43,662 nt of DNA from Bryobacterales bacterium (GTDB lineage Bacteria; Acidobacteriota; Terriglobia; Bryobacterales; Bryobacteraceae): positions 1 through 43,662 of the forward strand of contig PLMF01000035.1 of assembly GCA_003142355.1 (NCBI GenBank). The letters run 5' to 3'. Of this stretch, positions 32,560 through 41,756 are shown piece after piece (within the stretch, counting starts at the first letter, position 1; each line of letters starts with the position of its first letter). A program made the position numbers and the translations under genes. The notes under the pieces were generated by a model that saw nothing but the letters and a program-made list of their open reading frames with translations, ran no database searches and was not told the origin of the DNA.

Positions 32560-35010
32560 TTGAAAATCCTTTTTGTGGTTTCCGCCGCCGCACTGGCGGC
32601 TCTGCCGTTTTTCGCGTCCTCTCAGGCCGGCCAGGCTGGGAAAGGCTACCCGGTCACGGCCGTTTCCTACCAGGACGTTCAGATCACCGACCCCTTCTGG
32701 GTCCCGCGGATGCGCGCGGTCCGAACGATCTCGGTTCCCTACCTGCTCGATCTCTCGCAAGCCAAGGGCGCGAACATGGATCTCGCGATGACTGCCAAGA
32801 CCGTCGAGGCGGCCTGCTACTTCCTGGCGCAGAGGCCCGACCCGGACCTCAGAGGTCGCGTGGATACCTGGCTGGACAGAATGGTCGAACGCCTGCGCGC
32901 CGGCGAGCAGCTTCGCAGGGCCGGCGGCGGCGATCTCTTCCATGCCGCGGTGGGCTGCTATGAGGCCATCGGAAATCGCAAGCTGCTGGAGGTGGCCATC
33001 GATCGCGCCAACCAGTTGGACTCCGTTTTCGGACCGGGCAAGAGCCACACCATCGCCAACCACGAGGGTCAACTGCTGGGTCTGATGCGCTTGTACCGCG
33101 CCACGCACGAAGAGAAATACCTGAAGCTGGTCCAGTTCCTTCTCGATGAGCGCGGCAACTGGAAGGAAAGCGGGCGCGTCTCCTACGGCGAGTACGCCCA
33201 GGATCATTTGCCCGCCAAAGCCCAGACCAAAGCCGTCGGCCACTGCCTTCGCGCCACCTACCTCTACAGCTCGATGACCGACCTGGCTGCCTTCACCGGC
33301 GATCGCGAGTACGATCAAGCCGCGGACCGCATCTGGCGGGACGCCATTGCCAAACGTACGTACATCACCGGCGGCGTCGGCAGCTATGCCAACCAGGAAA
33401 ACTACGCCATCGACGACTTCGACCTGCCCAACCTGGCCTGCTGGAACGAGATCTGCGCCGCCTGCGGGAACGTCTTCTGGAATCACAGGATGTTTCTGCT
33501 CCACCAGGATGCGATGTACATCGACGTGCTCGAGCGCGTGCTTTACAATGCGCTCCTGGCCGGCGTGTCGCTCCGGGGCGACCTCTTTCTATACCAGGCG
33601 CCCCTCAAGACCTATGGCAGCTTCGCCCGACAGCCGGAGTTCGGCCCGAACTGCTGCCCGACCAACATCGTTCGCACGCTGGCGGCGCTGGGGAATTTGA
33701 TCTACGCCTATGACGACCGCGGCGCCTACGTCAACCTGTTCGTTGGTAGCAAGGCCCGGCTCCGGCTCAAGCAAACTGCTGTCACCGTCGAGCAGCGGAC
33801 CGGCTACCCCTGGGAGGGCAGCACGAAAATCGTGGTGCATCCGGAGCGGAGCGCGCGGTTTGCGGTGTTCGTCCGTATTCCGGGATGGGCCAGGAACGAG
33901 GTGATGCCCGGCCTGCTCTACCGGTTCCTGGAACCGGCCGCGAACTTCACTCTCACGGTAAACGGCCGTGCGGCGTCGTACGCCATGGAAAAGGGCTTCG
34001 CGAAAATGGAACGGGAGTGGGCCGCCGGCGACACCATCGATCTGCGCTTTCCGATGCCGGTTCAGAAAGTGCTGGCTCGGGACGAAGTGGCGGACGACCG
34101 CGGGCGAGTGGCCCTCGAGCGCGGCCCGCTGGTCTACTGCGCCGAAGGCATGGATAACGGCGGCAGGGCATTCAACCTGGTAATCCCCGACAACGCCGAT
34201 ATCCGCTTCCAATACCGCCGCGACCTGCTGGGCGGCATCGGCACGCTTACCGGCAGGGTGCTGGCCCTGGGCCGCGGCCCGGACGGCGCGTCGGTCGCCA
34301 GGCGGCCACAAGAGATCGTCGCCATTCCCTATTACGCCTTCGGAAACCGTGGCACGGGGGAGATGGAGGTGTGGCTGGCCCGCCAGGAATCGAAAGCCGA
34401 GATCCCGCCGGCGCCCACCATCGCATCCACAAGTCGCGCGACGTCGTCGGTCGGGAACGGCTCGCTGTTCGATAACTATCCCGGCCATAAGCTGCCCATT
34501 TTCGCCGACCATGTCTACCCGCTATCGCAAAACGGAAGCGGCGACATTCGCGCCATTCAGGACCAGATCGAACCGGTGAATTCGGAGGATTTGTCCTCCT
34601 ATTACCTCAGGCTGCGGCCGCAGAGCGGCGATCAGGCCTGGGTTCAGTACGATTTCGCGAAACCGGAAACGGTCGCCTCGGTGGAGGTTTACTGGAAGGA
34701 CGACAAGCAGTATTGCCCCCTGCCCAAAACCTGGCGGCTTCTGTACAAAGACGGCGGCCAATGGAAGCCCGTGAACAATGCGGGCCCGTACGGCGTCGAA
34801 AAGGACAAGTTCAACCGCGTGGAGTTCGCGCCCGTGGCGACGTCCGCTCTGCGCATGGTCATTACGCTGCAGGGTAAGACATATACGAAGCAGCCAACGC
34901 CGGAAGCCGTCCGCCTTGGCCCGCCCGATGCCAACTACATGGCGGAAGATGTCACTTGGTATGAAGGCGGAGTCATCGAATGGCGTGTGAACCGGCCCGC
35001 TGGGATCTGA
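32560..35010 (+). CDS. GH127-type beta-L-arabinofuranosidase with C-terminal discoidin-like domain (TTG start)
   Basis: The start is TTG 32560, with GGGAG seven bases upstream, which places a signal peptide (LKILFVVSAAALAALPFFAS) at the N-terminus of an 816-residue protein. The family (formerly DUF1680) hydrolyses beta-L-arabinofuranosyl linkages using a zinc-bound cysteine nucleophile. Its ligands are all here: Glu297 and Cys299 in NEICAACGNVFWNHRM, and Cys365-Cys366 in NCCPTNIVR. After the barrel and beta-sandwich domains, about residues 640-780 resemble a discoidin/F5-8C carbohydrate-binding fold (WVQYDFAKPETVASVEVYW, WRLLYKDGGQWKPV). It is divergent from iclR. Secretion to the periplasm or surface is expected. 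Confidence 0.9.
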   Translation: MKILFVVSAAALAALPFFASSQAGQAGKGYPVTAVSYQDVQITDPFWVPRMRAVRTISVPYLLDLSQAKGANMDLAMTAKTVEAACYFLAQRPDPDLRGRVDTWLDRMVERLRAGEQLRRAGGGDLFHAAVGCYEAIGNRKLLEVAIDRANQLDSVFGPGKSHTIANHEGQLLGLMRLYRATHEEKYLKLVQFLLDERGNWKESGRVSYGEYAQDHLPAKAQTKAVGHCLRATYLYSSMTDLAAFTGDREYDQAADRIWRDAIAKRTYITGGVGSYANQENYAIDDFDLPNLACWNEICAACGNVFWNHRMFLLHQDAMYIDVLERVLYNALLAGVSLRGDLFLYQAPLKTYGSFARQPEFGPNCCPTNIVRTLAALGNLIYAYDDRGAYVNLFVGSKARLRLKQTAVTVEQRTGYPWEGSTKIVVHPERSARFAVFVRIPGWARNEVMPGLLYRFLEPAANFTLTVNGRAASYAMEKGFAKMEREWAAGDTIDLRFPMPVQKVLARDEVADDRGRVALERGPLVYCAEGMDNGGRAFNLVIPDNADIRFQYRRDLLGGIGTLTGRVLALGRGPDGASVARRPQEIVAIPYYAFGNRGTGEMEVWLARQESKAEIPPAPTIASTSRATSSVGNGSLFDNYPGHKLPIFADHVYPLSQNGSGDIRAIQDQIEPVNSEDLSSYYLRLRPQSGDQAWVQYDFAKPETVASVEVYWKDDKQYCPLPKTWRLLYKDGGQWKPVNNAGPYGVEKDKFNRVEFAPVATSALRMVITLQGKTYTKQPTPEAVRLGPPDANYMAEDVTWYEGGVIEWRVNRPAGI

Positions 35011-35021
35011 TGCAAGCCGGG

Positions 35022-36725
35022 CTACGCCAGGACCTGCCCCTGCGCCCGCAATCTCGCTTGTAGTTTCCGGATATCCATGTCCCGCGGCTTTGCGCCGCTC
35101 GCCGCGCAGAGAGCTCCCGCGGTCCCCGCCGCATGCCCCATGGCCATACAGCCGACCATGCTGCGAACCCGCACGGCGGACGAGGCACACCCGCCCGCGA
35201 CGAGCAGGTTCTCCACTTGCTTGGGCAGCATCATCCGGTAGGGAGCCTGAAAGGTTCTCCCGTACGCCTTGAGGTAAGATCCTGTCCCGAAGACAAAGAT
35301 CGCATCGTCTTTCGGCTGGTAGGTGTTCTCCTCGGTAAAGGAGAATTCGCCGTCGATCGCGCGGCTGTTCCGCGACGCAGCCACGGGGCTGATATCGATG
35401 ACGAAGGAGCGCTCGAAACCGGGGATGTATTTCTTCAGAAAGCCCGCCGTCTCGTAAACCCGGTTGCGGGAGGCGATTTCCACTTCGGTGACGTCCTCGA
35501 ATTCCACCGCGCTGAGATGCTGAGGCGCGATTAAATGGATCAATGCCACATCGGGGCCCCACGCCCCGGCATTGAGGCCATCGTGGTTGAGGGCCATCTG
35601 GCCGCCGCCCGGCAGGGAGTAGGTGAGGCGGAAGTCGCCGTGATCCACCGCCTGGCGCAGATAGTTGCGGAAGTGGTTCAGCTTCATGTAAGTGAAGAAA
35701 CCGTTCTTCTCCCAGACCTCTTTGAACCACATCTGTTGCTTTGCGAGGTCTTGGATCTCCGGATCGTCCGGGAGCAGTTGCCTCGCCCACCGTGGTCCCT
35801 CCTGTCTGAGCTGGTCCGCGCTCTTACCCATCTGGCGTTCGAGCCACCGCACGTACTCGGAAGGATCCGGATCGTTCTTGAGGCTCATGAAGCACTCGAA
35901 GACACGCTTGATGTCCACTCCGCCCAGACGCATGAGGACTGCCCAACTATTGCTTAGTCTGCTGGATCTGGACGCTGCACTGTTGCTGTCGGGATCCACT
36001 TTGGGAACGACTTTGGGCGCAATCAGGCACGGGGCGCCGGCCGACGCAGCCACATCGGCCTCGCCGCTCGAATCCACCACGACCTTCGCCCGAACGGCGA
36101 GCCGGCCCGACTTGTTCTGCACTACCACCCCCGCCACCGAAGAACCTCGCATCAGCGCGTCGCAGAAAACGGTGTGGAGCATCATCTTGACACCCGCCTC
36201 CCGAAGCATGTTCAGTTCGAGAAGGGACAGTTTCTCCGGGTCCACGGGAAGGTAGTTGGGGAACGTGCCACGGCCTGTGAGCGCCTCGTGAATGTCGGCG
36301 TAGGGCGTGCCGCCCACTTGACACAGGCGATCGAGAATCTCCAGGGTAAGCCCACCTTTGGTAGGGCGGTATTGCGGGTCGAGCAAGTTGGTATTCAACA
36401 GCGCCATGCGGCCCACGGTAGGGATTCCACCCAATGTGCCACACTGCTCGATCAGGAGAGTGGACGCGCCTGTCCGGGCTGCCGCAAGTGCCGCGACCGC
36501 CCCGGCGGTTCCGCCACCGACAACCACGACATCCACATCGCCAACGACCTTGGTCTGGCGCGCGGGCTCCGCGATGAATTCGGACGTTTGCCCGGCGCTG
36601 TCGGCGCCGCGAACTTCCGCCTGCGATGCTTCCGCCGTGCGGCTGGCAGCCCATACTCCGGATGCCAAACCAACGCCGGCCGTCTCGATAAAACTGCGCC
36701 TCGACTTCTCGTCTATTTTTCCCAT
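35022..36725 (-). CDS. Tat-exported FAD-dependent oxidoreductase
   Basis: This 567-residue protein begins with a twin-arginine signal (KSRRSFIETAGVGLASGVWA). A dinucleotide-binding motif follows (VDVVVVGGGTAGAVAALAAARTG, then LLIEQCGTLGGIPTVGRMA), typical of the FAD_oxidored/FAD-dependent dehydrogenase group common in sugar loci of Acidobacteriota and Planctomycetota. Further FAD contacts appear in ARAKVVVDSSGEADVAASAGAP and near the C-terminus, LLVAGGCASSAVRVRSMVGCMAMGHAAG. It probably oxidises a sugar or glycoside outside the cytoplasm. Its stop lies 11 bases from the convergent GH127 stop. No good ribosome site precedes the ATG. Confidence 0.87.
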   Translation of the reverse strand: MGKIDEKSRRSFIETAGVGLASGVWAASRTAEASQAEVRGADSAGQTSEFIAEPARQTKVVGDVDVVVVGGGTAGAVAALAAARTGASTLLIEQCGTLGGIPTVGRMALLNTNLLDPQYRPTKGGLTLEILDRLCQVGGTPYADIHEALTGRGTFPNYLPVDPEKLSLLELNMLREAGVKMMLHTVFCDALMRGSSVAGVVVQNKSGRLAVRAKVVVDSSGEADVAASAGAPCLIAPKVVPKVDPDSNSAASRSSRLSNSWAVLMRLGGVDIKRVFECFMSLKNDPDPSEYVRWLERQMGKSADQLRQEGPRWARQLLPDDPEIQDLAKQQMWFKEVWEKNGFFTYMKLNHFRNYLRQAVDHGDFRLTYSLPGGGQMALNHDGLNAGAWGPDVALIHLIAPQHLSAVEFEDVTEVEIASRNRVYETAGFLKKYIPGFERSFVIDISPVAASRNSRAIDGEFSFTEENTYQPKDDAIFVFGTGSYLKAYGRTFQAPYRMMLPKQVENLLVAGGCASSAVRVRSMVGCMAMGHAAGTAGALCAASGAKPRDMDIRKLQARLRAQGQVLA

Positions 36726-36781
36726 TGCTGTTGCCGCGCAAAAATAACTCTTCAGCCACCGGCGTGGCGCAGAGTCTCATT

Positions 36782-38317
36782 CTACCCTGGCGCCCGCTCG
36801 CGAATCGCTTTCCCGGCGGCGCGAAGGTTCGGAATCCGCATCTCGTCATACTGGCGCGAGAGCATCACGCCGTCCGCGCCCGCGTCGAAAGCCCTGAGCA
36901 CGCAGTGGTAGACCTTTTCCGGATCGCTGTTGAAGTGCCGGAGGTTCCACGGAATGTCCATCCCAATCCCGGAATATACCCTGGTCTTGCCCTGGACGCT
37001 GTCCACCAGGCTCTTGGTCTCGCGATAGACGTATTCCGGCGAAAAGCCGGTCTTGTCGAGCTCTTCCAGCTTCGGCTCGACCTTGGGGTCGTAGCCCTTG
37101 AATGCATAAAACAGATCGAGCGACTGCGCCGGAGACAGTTCCGCGAAGATGCTCTTCTGCAGACGCTCGATGTACCAGTGGCGCATACGGGGACCAAGGA
37201 CGTCGTGGTACAGGATGGGCTTGATGAAGTCCACGTTCGTCATCTCCGGGTAACTGACGACCGAACGATTGAAGATATCGTAGGTGGAGCCGGCATGGTC
37301 CACGTGCTGGCCGACTTCGGCGTTCGGCTTCACCGCCTTGACCGCTCCGTAGATCTCTTCCATCAGTTCTTCTTTGCCCCGCCGCCAGAGGCGCTCCCAG
37401 GCCAGGATTTCGGGGTATCGAAAGAAATGATTCATGATGCCGGCCAGCACGCCGCCGGGCGGCCTTGCGCCCCCCCGGAGCTTCTGCACGAACACGTACA
37501 GTTCCTCGAAGCCCCGGCGGGCGCGTTCCACGTCGATACCCTCCTGCTTTCCGCGGGCGCGGCAATGCTCGCAGAAACAGTAAGGCACGGTGCCGTTGAA
37601 CATGAGATTCGAAAGCGGGCCGACACATTCGGCGCCCCACTGCAAACCGTCCAGCTCGTAATTGTGGAAGACGTCCTCGACGGTGCCCAGCCACCACATG
37701 CGGTAATCGGGGTTGTGATAACAGGTCACCGGTCCCAGGCGGCCGTAGATATCGACGCCCAGCACCTTGACCCAGTTGGGAATCACTTCCGCGAATTCGC
37801 GGCTGAACGGGTCGAGCATGCGCGGGTAGATCTTGATGCCGCGCTTGCGACAGGGCAGGACCAGCTCGGCAAACAGATCGTGGCCGGCATATTCCAGGTC
37901 GGGGCTGGGGACGGGATGCCGCAGCACCGTGTCCCGGAAATACTCGTCGTGATGCTTTACCCAAACGAACGGCAGCTTGCGGGTGGCGGGGTCGCGCACG
38001 GGGATGCCATGATCGGGCGCCAGGCAGTCCGGCGAGCGCTTGCTGTGCAGGCCGTCGCTCGCGTAGTAGGTGTGGCTCTGGACCACCACCACGTTGATCG
38101 CGGCGCACTCCTGCATCAAGTCTAGACAACGATCGATGCCTTCGTCCAGAAGGGTGTTCGCGGCCACCTGGATCGCCACGAATCGGCTGCCGGACGCAGC
38201 CGGCGCCGGAGACGCTCCGAGCGCCGCGCTCAGCGCGGGGATGGCCGCCATCCCGCGAACAAAATCCCTGCGGGGCATTCCGGCCCGAGGTGTCGATTCC
38301 GCTTCTTTGTCTTCCAC
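36782..38317 (-). CDS. Tat-exported TIM-barrel protein, glycosidase-like, unknown specificity
   Basis: The start is placed at GTG 38317 because AGGAG lies four to five bases before it, 42 codons inside the longest frame. The 511-residue product carries a twin-arginine signal (MPRRDFVRGMAAIPALSAAL) and a TIM-barrel-like body: VVVQSHTYYASDG, RGIKIYPRMLDPFSREFAE, YELDGLQWGAECVGP, and CFCEHCRARGK with two close cysteine pairs. The layout resembles putative glycosyl-hydrolase-like barrels seen in Acidobacteriota and Planctomycetota. No catalytic pair can be assigned confidently. It is 64 bases downstream of the symporter gene. Confidence 0.7.
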   Translation of the reverse strand: MEDKEAESTPRAGMPRRDFVRGMAAIPALSAALGASPAPAASGSRFVAIQVAANTLLDEGIDRCLDLMQECAAINVVVVQSHTYYASDGLHSKRSPDCLAPDHGIPVRDPATRKLPFVWVKHHDEYFRDTVLRHPVPSPDLEYAGHDLFAELVLPCRKRGIKIYPRMLDPFSREFAEVIPNWVKVLGVDIYGRLGPVTCYHNPDYRMWWLGTVEDVFHNYELDGLQWGAECVGPLSNLMFNGTVPYCFCEHCRARGKQEGIDVERARRGFEELYVFVQKLRGGARPPGGVLAGIMNHFFRYPEILAWERLWRRGKEELMEEIYGAVKAVKPNAEVGQHVDHAGSTYDIFNRSVVSYPEMTNVDFIKPILYHDVLGPRMRHWYIERLQKSIFAELSPAQSLDLFYAFKGYDPKVEPKLEELDKTGFSPEYVYRETKSLVDSVQGKTRVYSGIGMDIPWNLRHFNSDPEKVYHCVLRAFDAGADGVMLSRQYDEMRIPNLRAAGKAIRERAPG

Positions 38318-38347
38318 GTTTCTCCTGGCTGTCGCGACGGACACGCT

Positions 38348-38365
38348 ATACATCATACATAGCAG
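38348..38365. promoter_or_regulatory. Weak operator-like site upstream of the TIM-barrel gene
   Basis: ATACATCATACATAGCAG shares the ATACA core and the flanking GC with the 18-bp sites (about 9 of 18 positions), and an overlapping GCTAT...ATAGC symmetry exists. It is about 30 bases before GTG 38317. The match is too weak to be sure. Confidence 0.2.
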
Positions 38366-38381
38366 ACTGCGTGCCGGGATG

Positions 38382-39764
38382 TTATGAGATAGCCGCCTTC
38401 GTTGGCGGAGCATGATATTTCTTTCGGCGCTCGGCCAGTTCATTGGTCATCCGGATGTTCATTTCGGTGTCGATCTGGTAGAAGAACAGGCAGACAACCC
38501 CCAGCAAGAACGGAGTCGCGGAAAAGACGCTGGCCGTCATCCGGATGCCTAGCAACGCATGCGCCGCCTGAACGGAATTGGGCACATAGCCGTACAGCGA
38601 GAGCAGCCAGCCGCCAAGGCCGCCGCCGAAGCCGAGACCAATCTTCAGACCGAAGACCAGAGCGGAAAAAACAATCCCCGTGGCGCGCCGGCCCGTCTTC
38701 CATTCCGAATAGTCCGCCACGTCGGCCATCATCGTCCAGAGCAGCGGAGTCGTGGTCCCATAGGCGAGCTGGCGGAGGATCTCGAGCGCAATGGCCAAGC
38801 CCACGGCGCCGGGCGGCAGCACCAGGAACAGCGACTGGAACACCACCGTCACGAACAGGCCGACAATGTATGCCTTCCGCTTGCCGAAACGCATGGAAAG
38901 CGGTTTGCACAGAACGATGCCGGCGACGCATGCAGCCAGCCCGCAGACATTGAACAGACTGAAGAGGTCTTCCCGGCGCACGTAGTACTTGAAGTAATAC
39001 ACCATGACGCCGGTCCGCATGGTGTACGCGACGAAGATGAGAACGGTCAACACGAACAGCGTGATCCACGGGCCGTTCTTCGCCAGATCGGCAAAATCGC
39101 GCCGAACGTCGGATTTCTGATCGGGGTCGGGCTGGATTCGTTCCCTGATTGTGAGAAACGTGATGAAGAAGCACACCACCGCCAGGGTCGACAGAATTGC
39201 CATGGTGGACTGGTAGCCCTTGGCGTTATTCCCCTGACCGAAATACCGGACCATCGGCAGGGCCAGGCCCTGCACCACGAATGCGGCCAACATGGCGAAC
39301 ACGAAGCGGTATGACGAGAGGCTGGTGCGATCCGCGATGTCGCCTGTCATGACGCCGGTCAATGCCGAATACGGAAGGTTGTTGGCGGAATACACCATCA
39401 TCAGAAGGATGTAGGTGACGTAGGCGTAAATGAGCTTGCCCGACGGTCCGAAGTTGGGAGTCATGAACGCGGCCATGCCCAGAAGCCCGAACGGCACGGC
39501 GGTCCAGAGAATCCACGGGCGGAATTTGCCCCACCGCGTGCGGGTGCGGTCGGCGATGATCCCCATGAGGGGATCGAAAATGGCGTCCCAAACGCGCACG
39601 GCAATAAACAAGGTGCCCGCCGCCGCCGCGGTGATACCGAACGTGTCGGTGTAGAAGCTTAACTGGAACACCACCATCGTCTGGAAGATAAAGTTGGCCC
39701 CGGTGTCCCCGAGACCATAACCGATCTTCTCTTTAATGGAAAGTTTTTCGCTGCCGTTCGCCAT
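38382..39764 (-). CDS. GPH-family sugar:cation symporter (MelB/XynP-like)
   Basis: This 460-residue protein has about 12 membrane segments. It begins with the family signature KIGYGLGDTGANFIFQTM and FYTDTFGITAAAAGTLF, then VWDAIFDPLMGIIADRTRTRWGKFRPWIL, which holds the conserved cation-site aspartates and the RTRWGKFRPW loop. Later motifs include MMADVADYSEWKTGRRATG. Family members import glycosides, pentosides or hexuronides with H+ or Na+. It follows the GH35-like gene and precedes the TIM-barrel gene, giving this sub-cluster its own inner-membrane route, separate from the ABC importer. Confidence 0.92.
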   Translation of the reverse strand: MANGSEKLSIKEKIGYGLGDTGANFIFQTMVVFQLSFYTDTFGITAAAAGTLFIAVRVWDAIFDPLMGIIADRTRTRWGKFRPWILWTAVPFGLLGMAAFMTPNFGPSGKLIYAYVTYILLMMVYSANNLPYSALTGVMTGDIADRTSLSSYRFVFAMLAAFVVQGLALPMVRYFGQGNNAKGYQSTMAILSTLAVVCFFITFLTIRERIQPDPDQKSDVRRDFADLAKNGPWITLFVLTVLIFVAYTMRTGVMVYYFKYYVRREDLFSLFNVCGLAACVAGIVLCKPLSMRFGKRKAYIVGLFVTVVFQSLFLVLPPGAVGLAIALEILRQLAYGTTTPLLWTMMADVADYSEWKTGRRATGIVFSALVFGLKIGLGFGGGLGGWLLSLYGYVPNSVQAAHALLGIRMTASVFSATPFLLGVVCLFFYQIDTEMNIRMTNELAERRKKYHAPPTKAAIS

Positions 39765-39922
39765 GGAATCCCCGTGCTTACGCTCCAGCGCGCCGAGAAT
39801 GCGTACGCCGCGTCATTTGACCTCTCATTCTATAACTGGACGCTGTCCCGTGCACGCGAGAGACCGCTTCTCTTCGGCCGGGGACCCGCCTTGCCTGTAG
39901 CGCACGCACTTCAGGCGACGCT

Positions 39923-41566
39923 TCATCGATAACGGTACACTGTGACCCGCAGGATACCTGCGCCTGGGCCGCCGCGGAGCGTGATGTTATTGCCCTGGCC
40001 GGTGTCGTCGCCCGCCAGTGTGCGGCCGCGAACCCAACGGCCGTCGACGAACCGGCCTTCCTCGACGGTCGCCAATCCCACGATGGGCGGTCCAGGAGTA
40101 TTCGGCGTCAGCGTGATATTGAGTGCGCTGCCCGCCAAATAAAACTCATCGGGTCCGGCCGCAATGAAGATGCCGTGCGGTCTCGGCGTGGCGGCCGTCT
40201 GGGGTTCAGGGGGCGCGCCGGCGGCAGGACGGCGTCCTCCCGCCGGGGACACGTTGAGCGTGTAATCGCCAAACCGCAGTCTCTGCGAAGGAGTCAGGTC
40301 TTCCAGCAGGACTCCGGCGACGCGCGACTTCGGCTGGTTCTCCAGGATCAAAGGCGCCAGTTGAGAAAGGAGGTCGTAGCTCCGGGCCAGTTCCTTGTCT
40401 TCGGCGGCATCGATGGCGAAGGGGGAGAAGCCGAAAGCGTTGTGCTGTCCGATCGCGTAGTAGACGTTGGCGGCGCCCTGCGCCTCGCCGGCCGCTTCGG
40501 GTATGAATAACGGATTGCCGGGGCGATCGTATTTGGCGCACCACTTCTTGAACTCGAAGTAGATATCGGGCGCCACGAAATCCAACTGAGGCGCGCCCGC
40601 CCTCCATATGTCGAACGAGTGCGGCAGGGGACCGCCGCTGTTGTATTGCCCGGGCGCGTAATTCGGGCGGATCAGGGCGGCGTTGGCGAACATCGGGAGA
40701 ACGTACTCGGCCTTGCCCGCCTCGGCGACCTTGCCTATGTAGCGCGCGTAATGCCATGCCATGAACAAATCCTCGGTTTCCGGGCCGGCGCCGAAGACCG
40801 CTTCCCAGTTGCCCGAGGTCTTGAAGCCGCCGGACTGCCACCGGGCGCGAAGGTCGGGGTCGAGAGTCTCCCGATGCGTCCGCAGAGAGTCCATCAGTTC
40901 CGCGGGGACGGGCCGATCGAAGGCGGCATTCGCTACCGGCGAGTGGTCTCGGGCATCGGGGATGACGCCGACTTCGTTTTCGATCTGGATCATGATCACT
41001 GTGTGGAAGCCGCCGTCCACTTCGCGGATCCGGCGCATCAGGGATGCGAAAGCGCGCGCGTCCGCTTTGAGGTTTGCTTCGCTGAGGGGCGTGAGCCTTT
41101 CCGTACCGGCGCCGTTTTGAAGCTGGACGCGGGGGAAACGCTCGAAATCGCGCTTCACCCAGTCCGGCGCATAGCTGGACCAGGTATTCTTCCAACTGCC
41201 GAACCAAAGGAACACGAGGTGCAGATTCTGAGAGCGAGCGTCCCGAATCAGGCCATCCACCAGTGCGTAGTCGAACTTGCCCTCGGTGGGCTCCAGGAGT
41301 GCCCAGGAGATCGGTGCGAGCACGGTATTCAGGTGCATGGCCGAGAGCCGTGTCCAAATCGGCTTCATATACTCGAGGCTGGTGGCACTGTTGTTGAGCA
41401 ACTCGCCGGCCAAGGCCAGGAAGGGCATGCCATCAACGATCAACTGCGTGACGTTGCCGCGCTTTTCCAGGTGCGGAGGAGGCGCGGAGTTCCTCGATTG
41501 TGCGCCGGCAGGGAAGACGGACAGCCAACCAGCCGCAGCGACACAAAGACACGCTCGAAGTTGCAT
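39923..41566 (-). CDS. GH35-like beta-galactosidase/DUF5597-type glycosidase
   Basis: This 547-residue protein has a signal peptide (LRACLCVAAAGWLSVFPAGA). The TIM barrel shows the clan GH-A pair: acid/base Glu198 in IQIENEVG, and a nucleophile candidate Glu357 in PLFIPEAAG. LAGELLNNSATSLEYM and NTVLAPISWALLEPTEGKFDYALVDGLI match the beginning of GH35-type enzymes. The C-terminal part (about 440-547) is a beta-sandwich of the DUF5597 kind. It should release terminal galactose or a related sugar from oligosaccharides in the periplasm. AAAAGGCG precedes the ATG. It lies upstream of the symporter gene, presumably in one unit with it. Confidence 0.85.
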   Translation of the reverse strand: MQLRACLCVAAAGWLSVFPAGAQSRNSAPPPHLEKRGNVTQLIVDGMPFLALAGELLNNSATSLEYMKPIWTRLSAMHLNTVLAPISWALLEPTEGKFDYALVDGLIRDARSQNLHLVFLWFGSWKNTWSSYAPDWVKRDFERFPRVQLQNGAGTERLTPLSEANLKADARAFASLMRRIREVDGGFHTVIMIQIENEVGVIPDARDHSPVANAAFDRPVPAELMDSLRTHRETLDPDLRARWQSGGFKTSGNWEAVFGAGPETEDLFMAWHYARYIGKVAEAGKAEYVLPMFANAALIRPNYAPGQYNSGGPLPHSFDIWRAGAPQLDFVAPDIYFEFKKWCAKYDRPGNPLFIPEAAGEAQGAANVYYAIGQHNAFGFSPFAIDAAEDKELARSYDLLSQLAPLILENQPKSRVAGVLLEDLTPSQRLRFGDYTLNVSPAGGRRPAAGAPPEPQTAATPRPHGIFIAAGPDEFYLAGSALNITLTPNTPGPPIVGLATVEEGRFVDGRWVRGRTLAGDDTGQGNNITLRGGPGAGILRVTVYRYR

Positions 41567-41618
41567 ATCAAATCGCCTTTTCAGAGGTCTAGTGATCGCA
41601 GGATAGCAGAATGACGAA

Positions 41619-41694
41619 TGGAGCCACCCGCCGGGGTTGAACCGGCGACCTGCTGATTACGAATCAGCCGCTCTACCAACTGAGCTAGGGTGGC
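41619..41694 (-). tRNA. tRNA-Thr (anticodon CGU)
   Basis: The minus strand folds into a full cloverleaf: acceptor GCCACCC/GGGTGGC (7 bp), D arm with AGTTGGTAGA, anticodon stem GCTGA/TCAGC with loop TTCGTAA (anticodon CGT), and T arm GCCGG-TTCAACC-CCGGC. CCA is encoded at the 3' end (41619-41621). It reads ACG threonine codons. No integration duplication was seen beside it. Confidence 0.95.
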
Positions 41695-41756
41695 CTTCCG
41701 AGGTGGTTTAAAGCGCGGCGGCTGCCGCGCAGCATGCTCCTTTGCGATCATAACAC

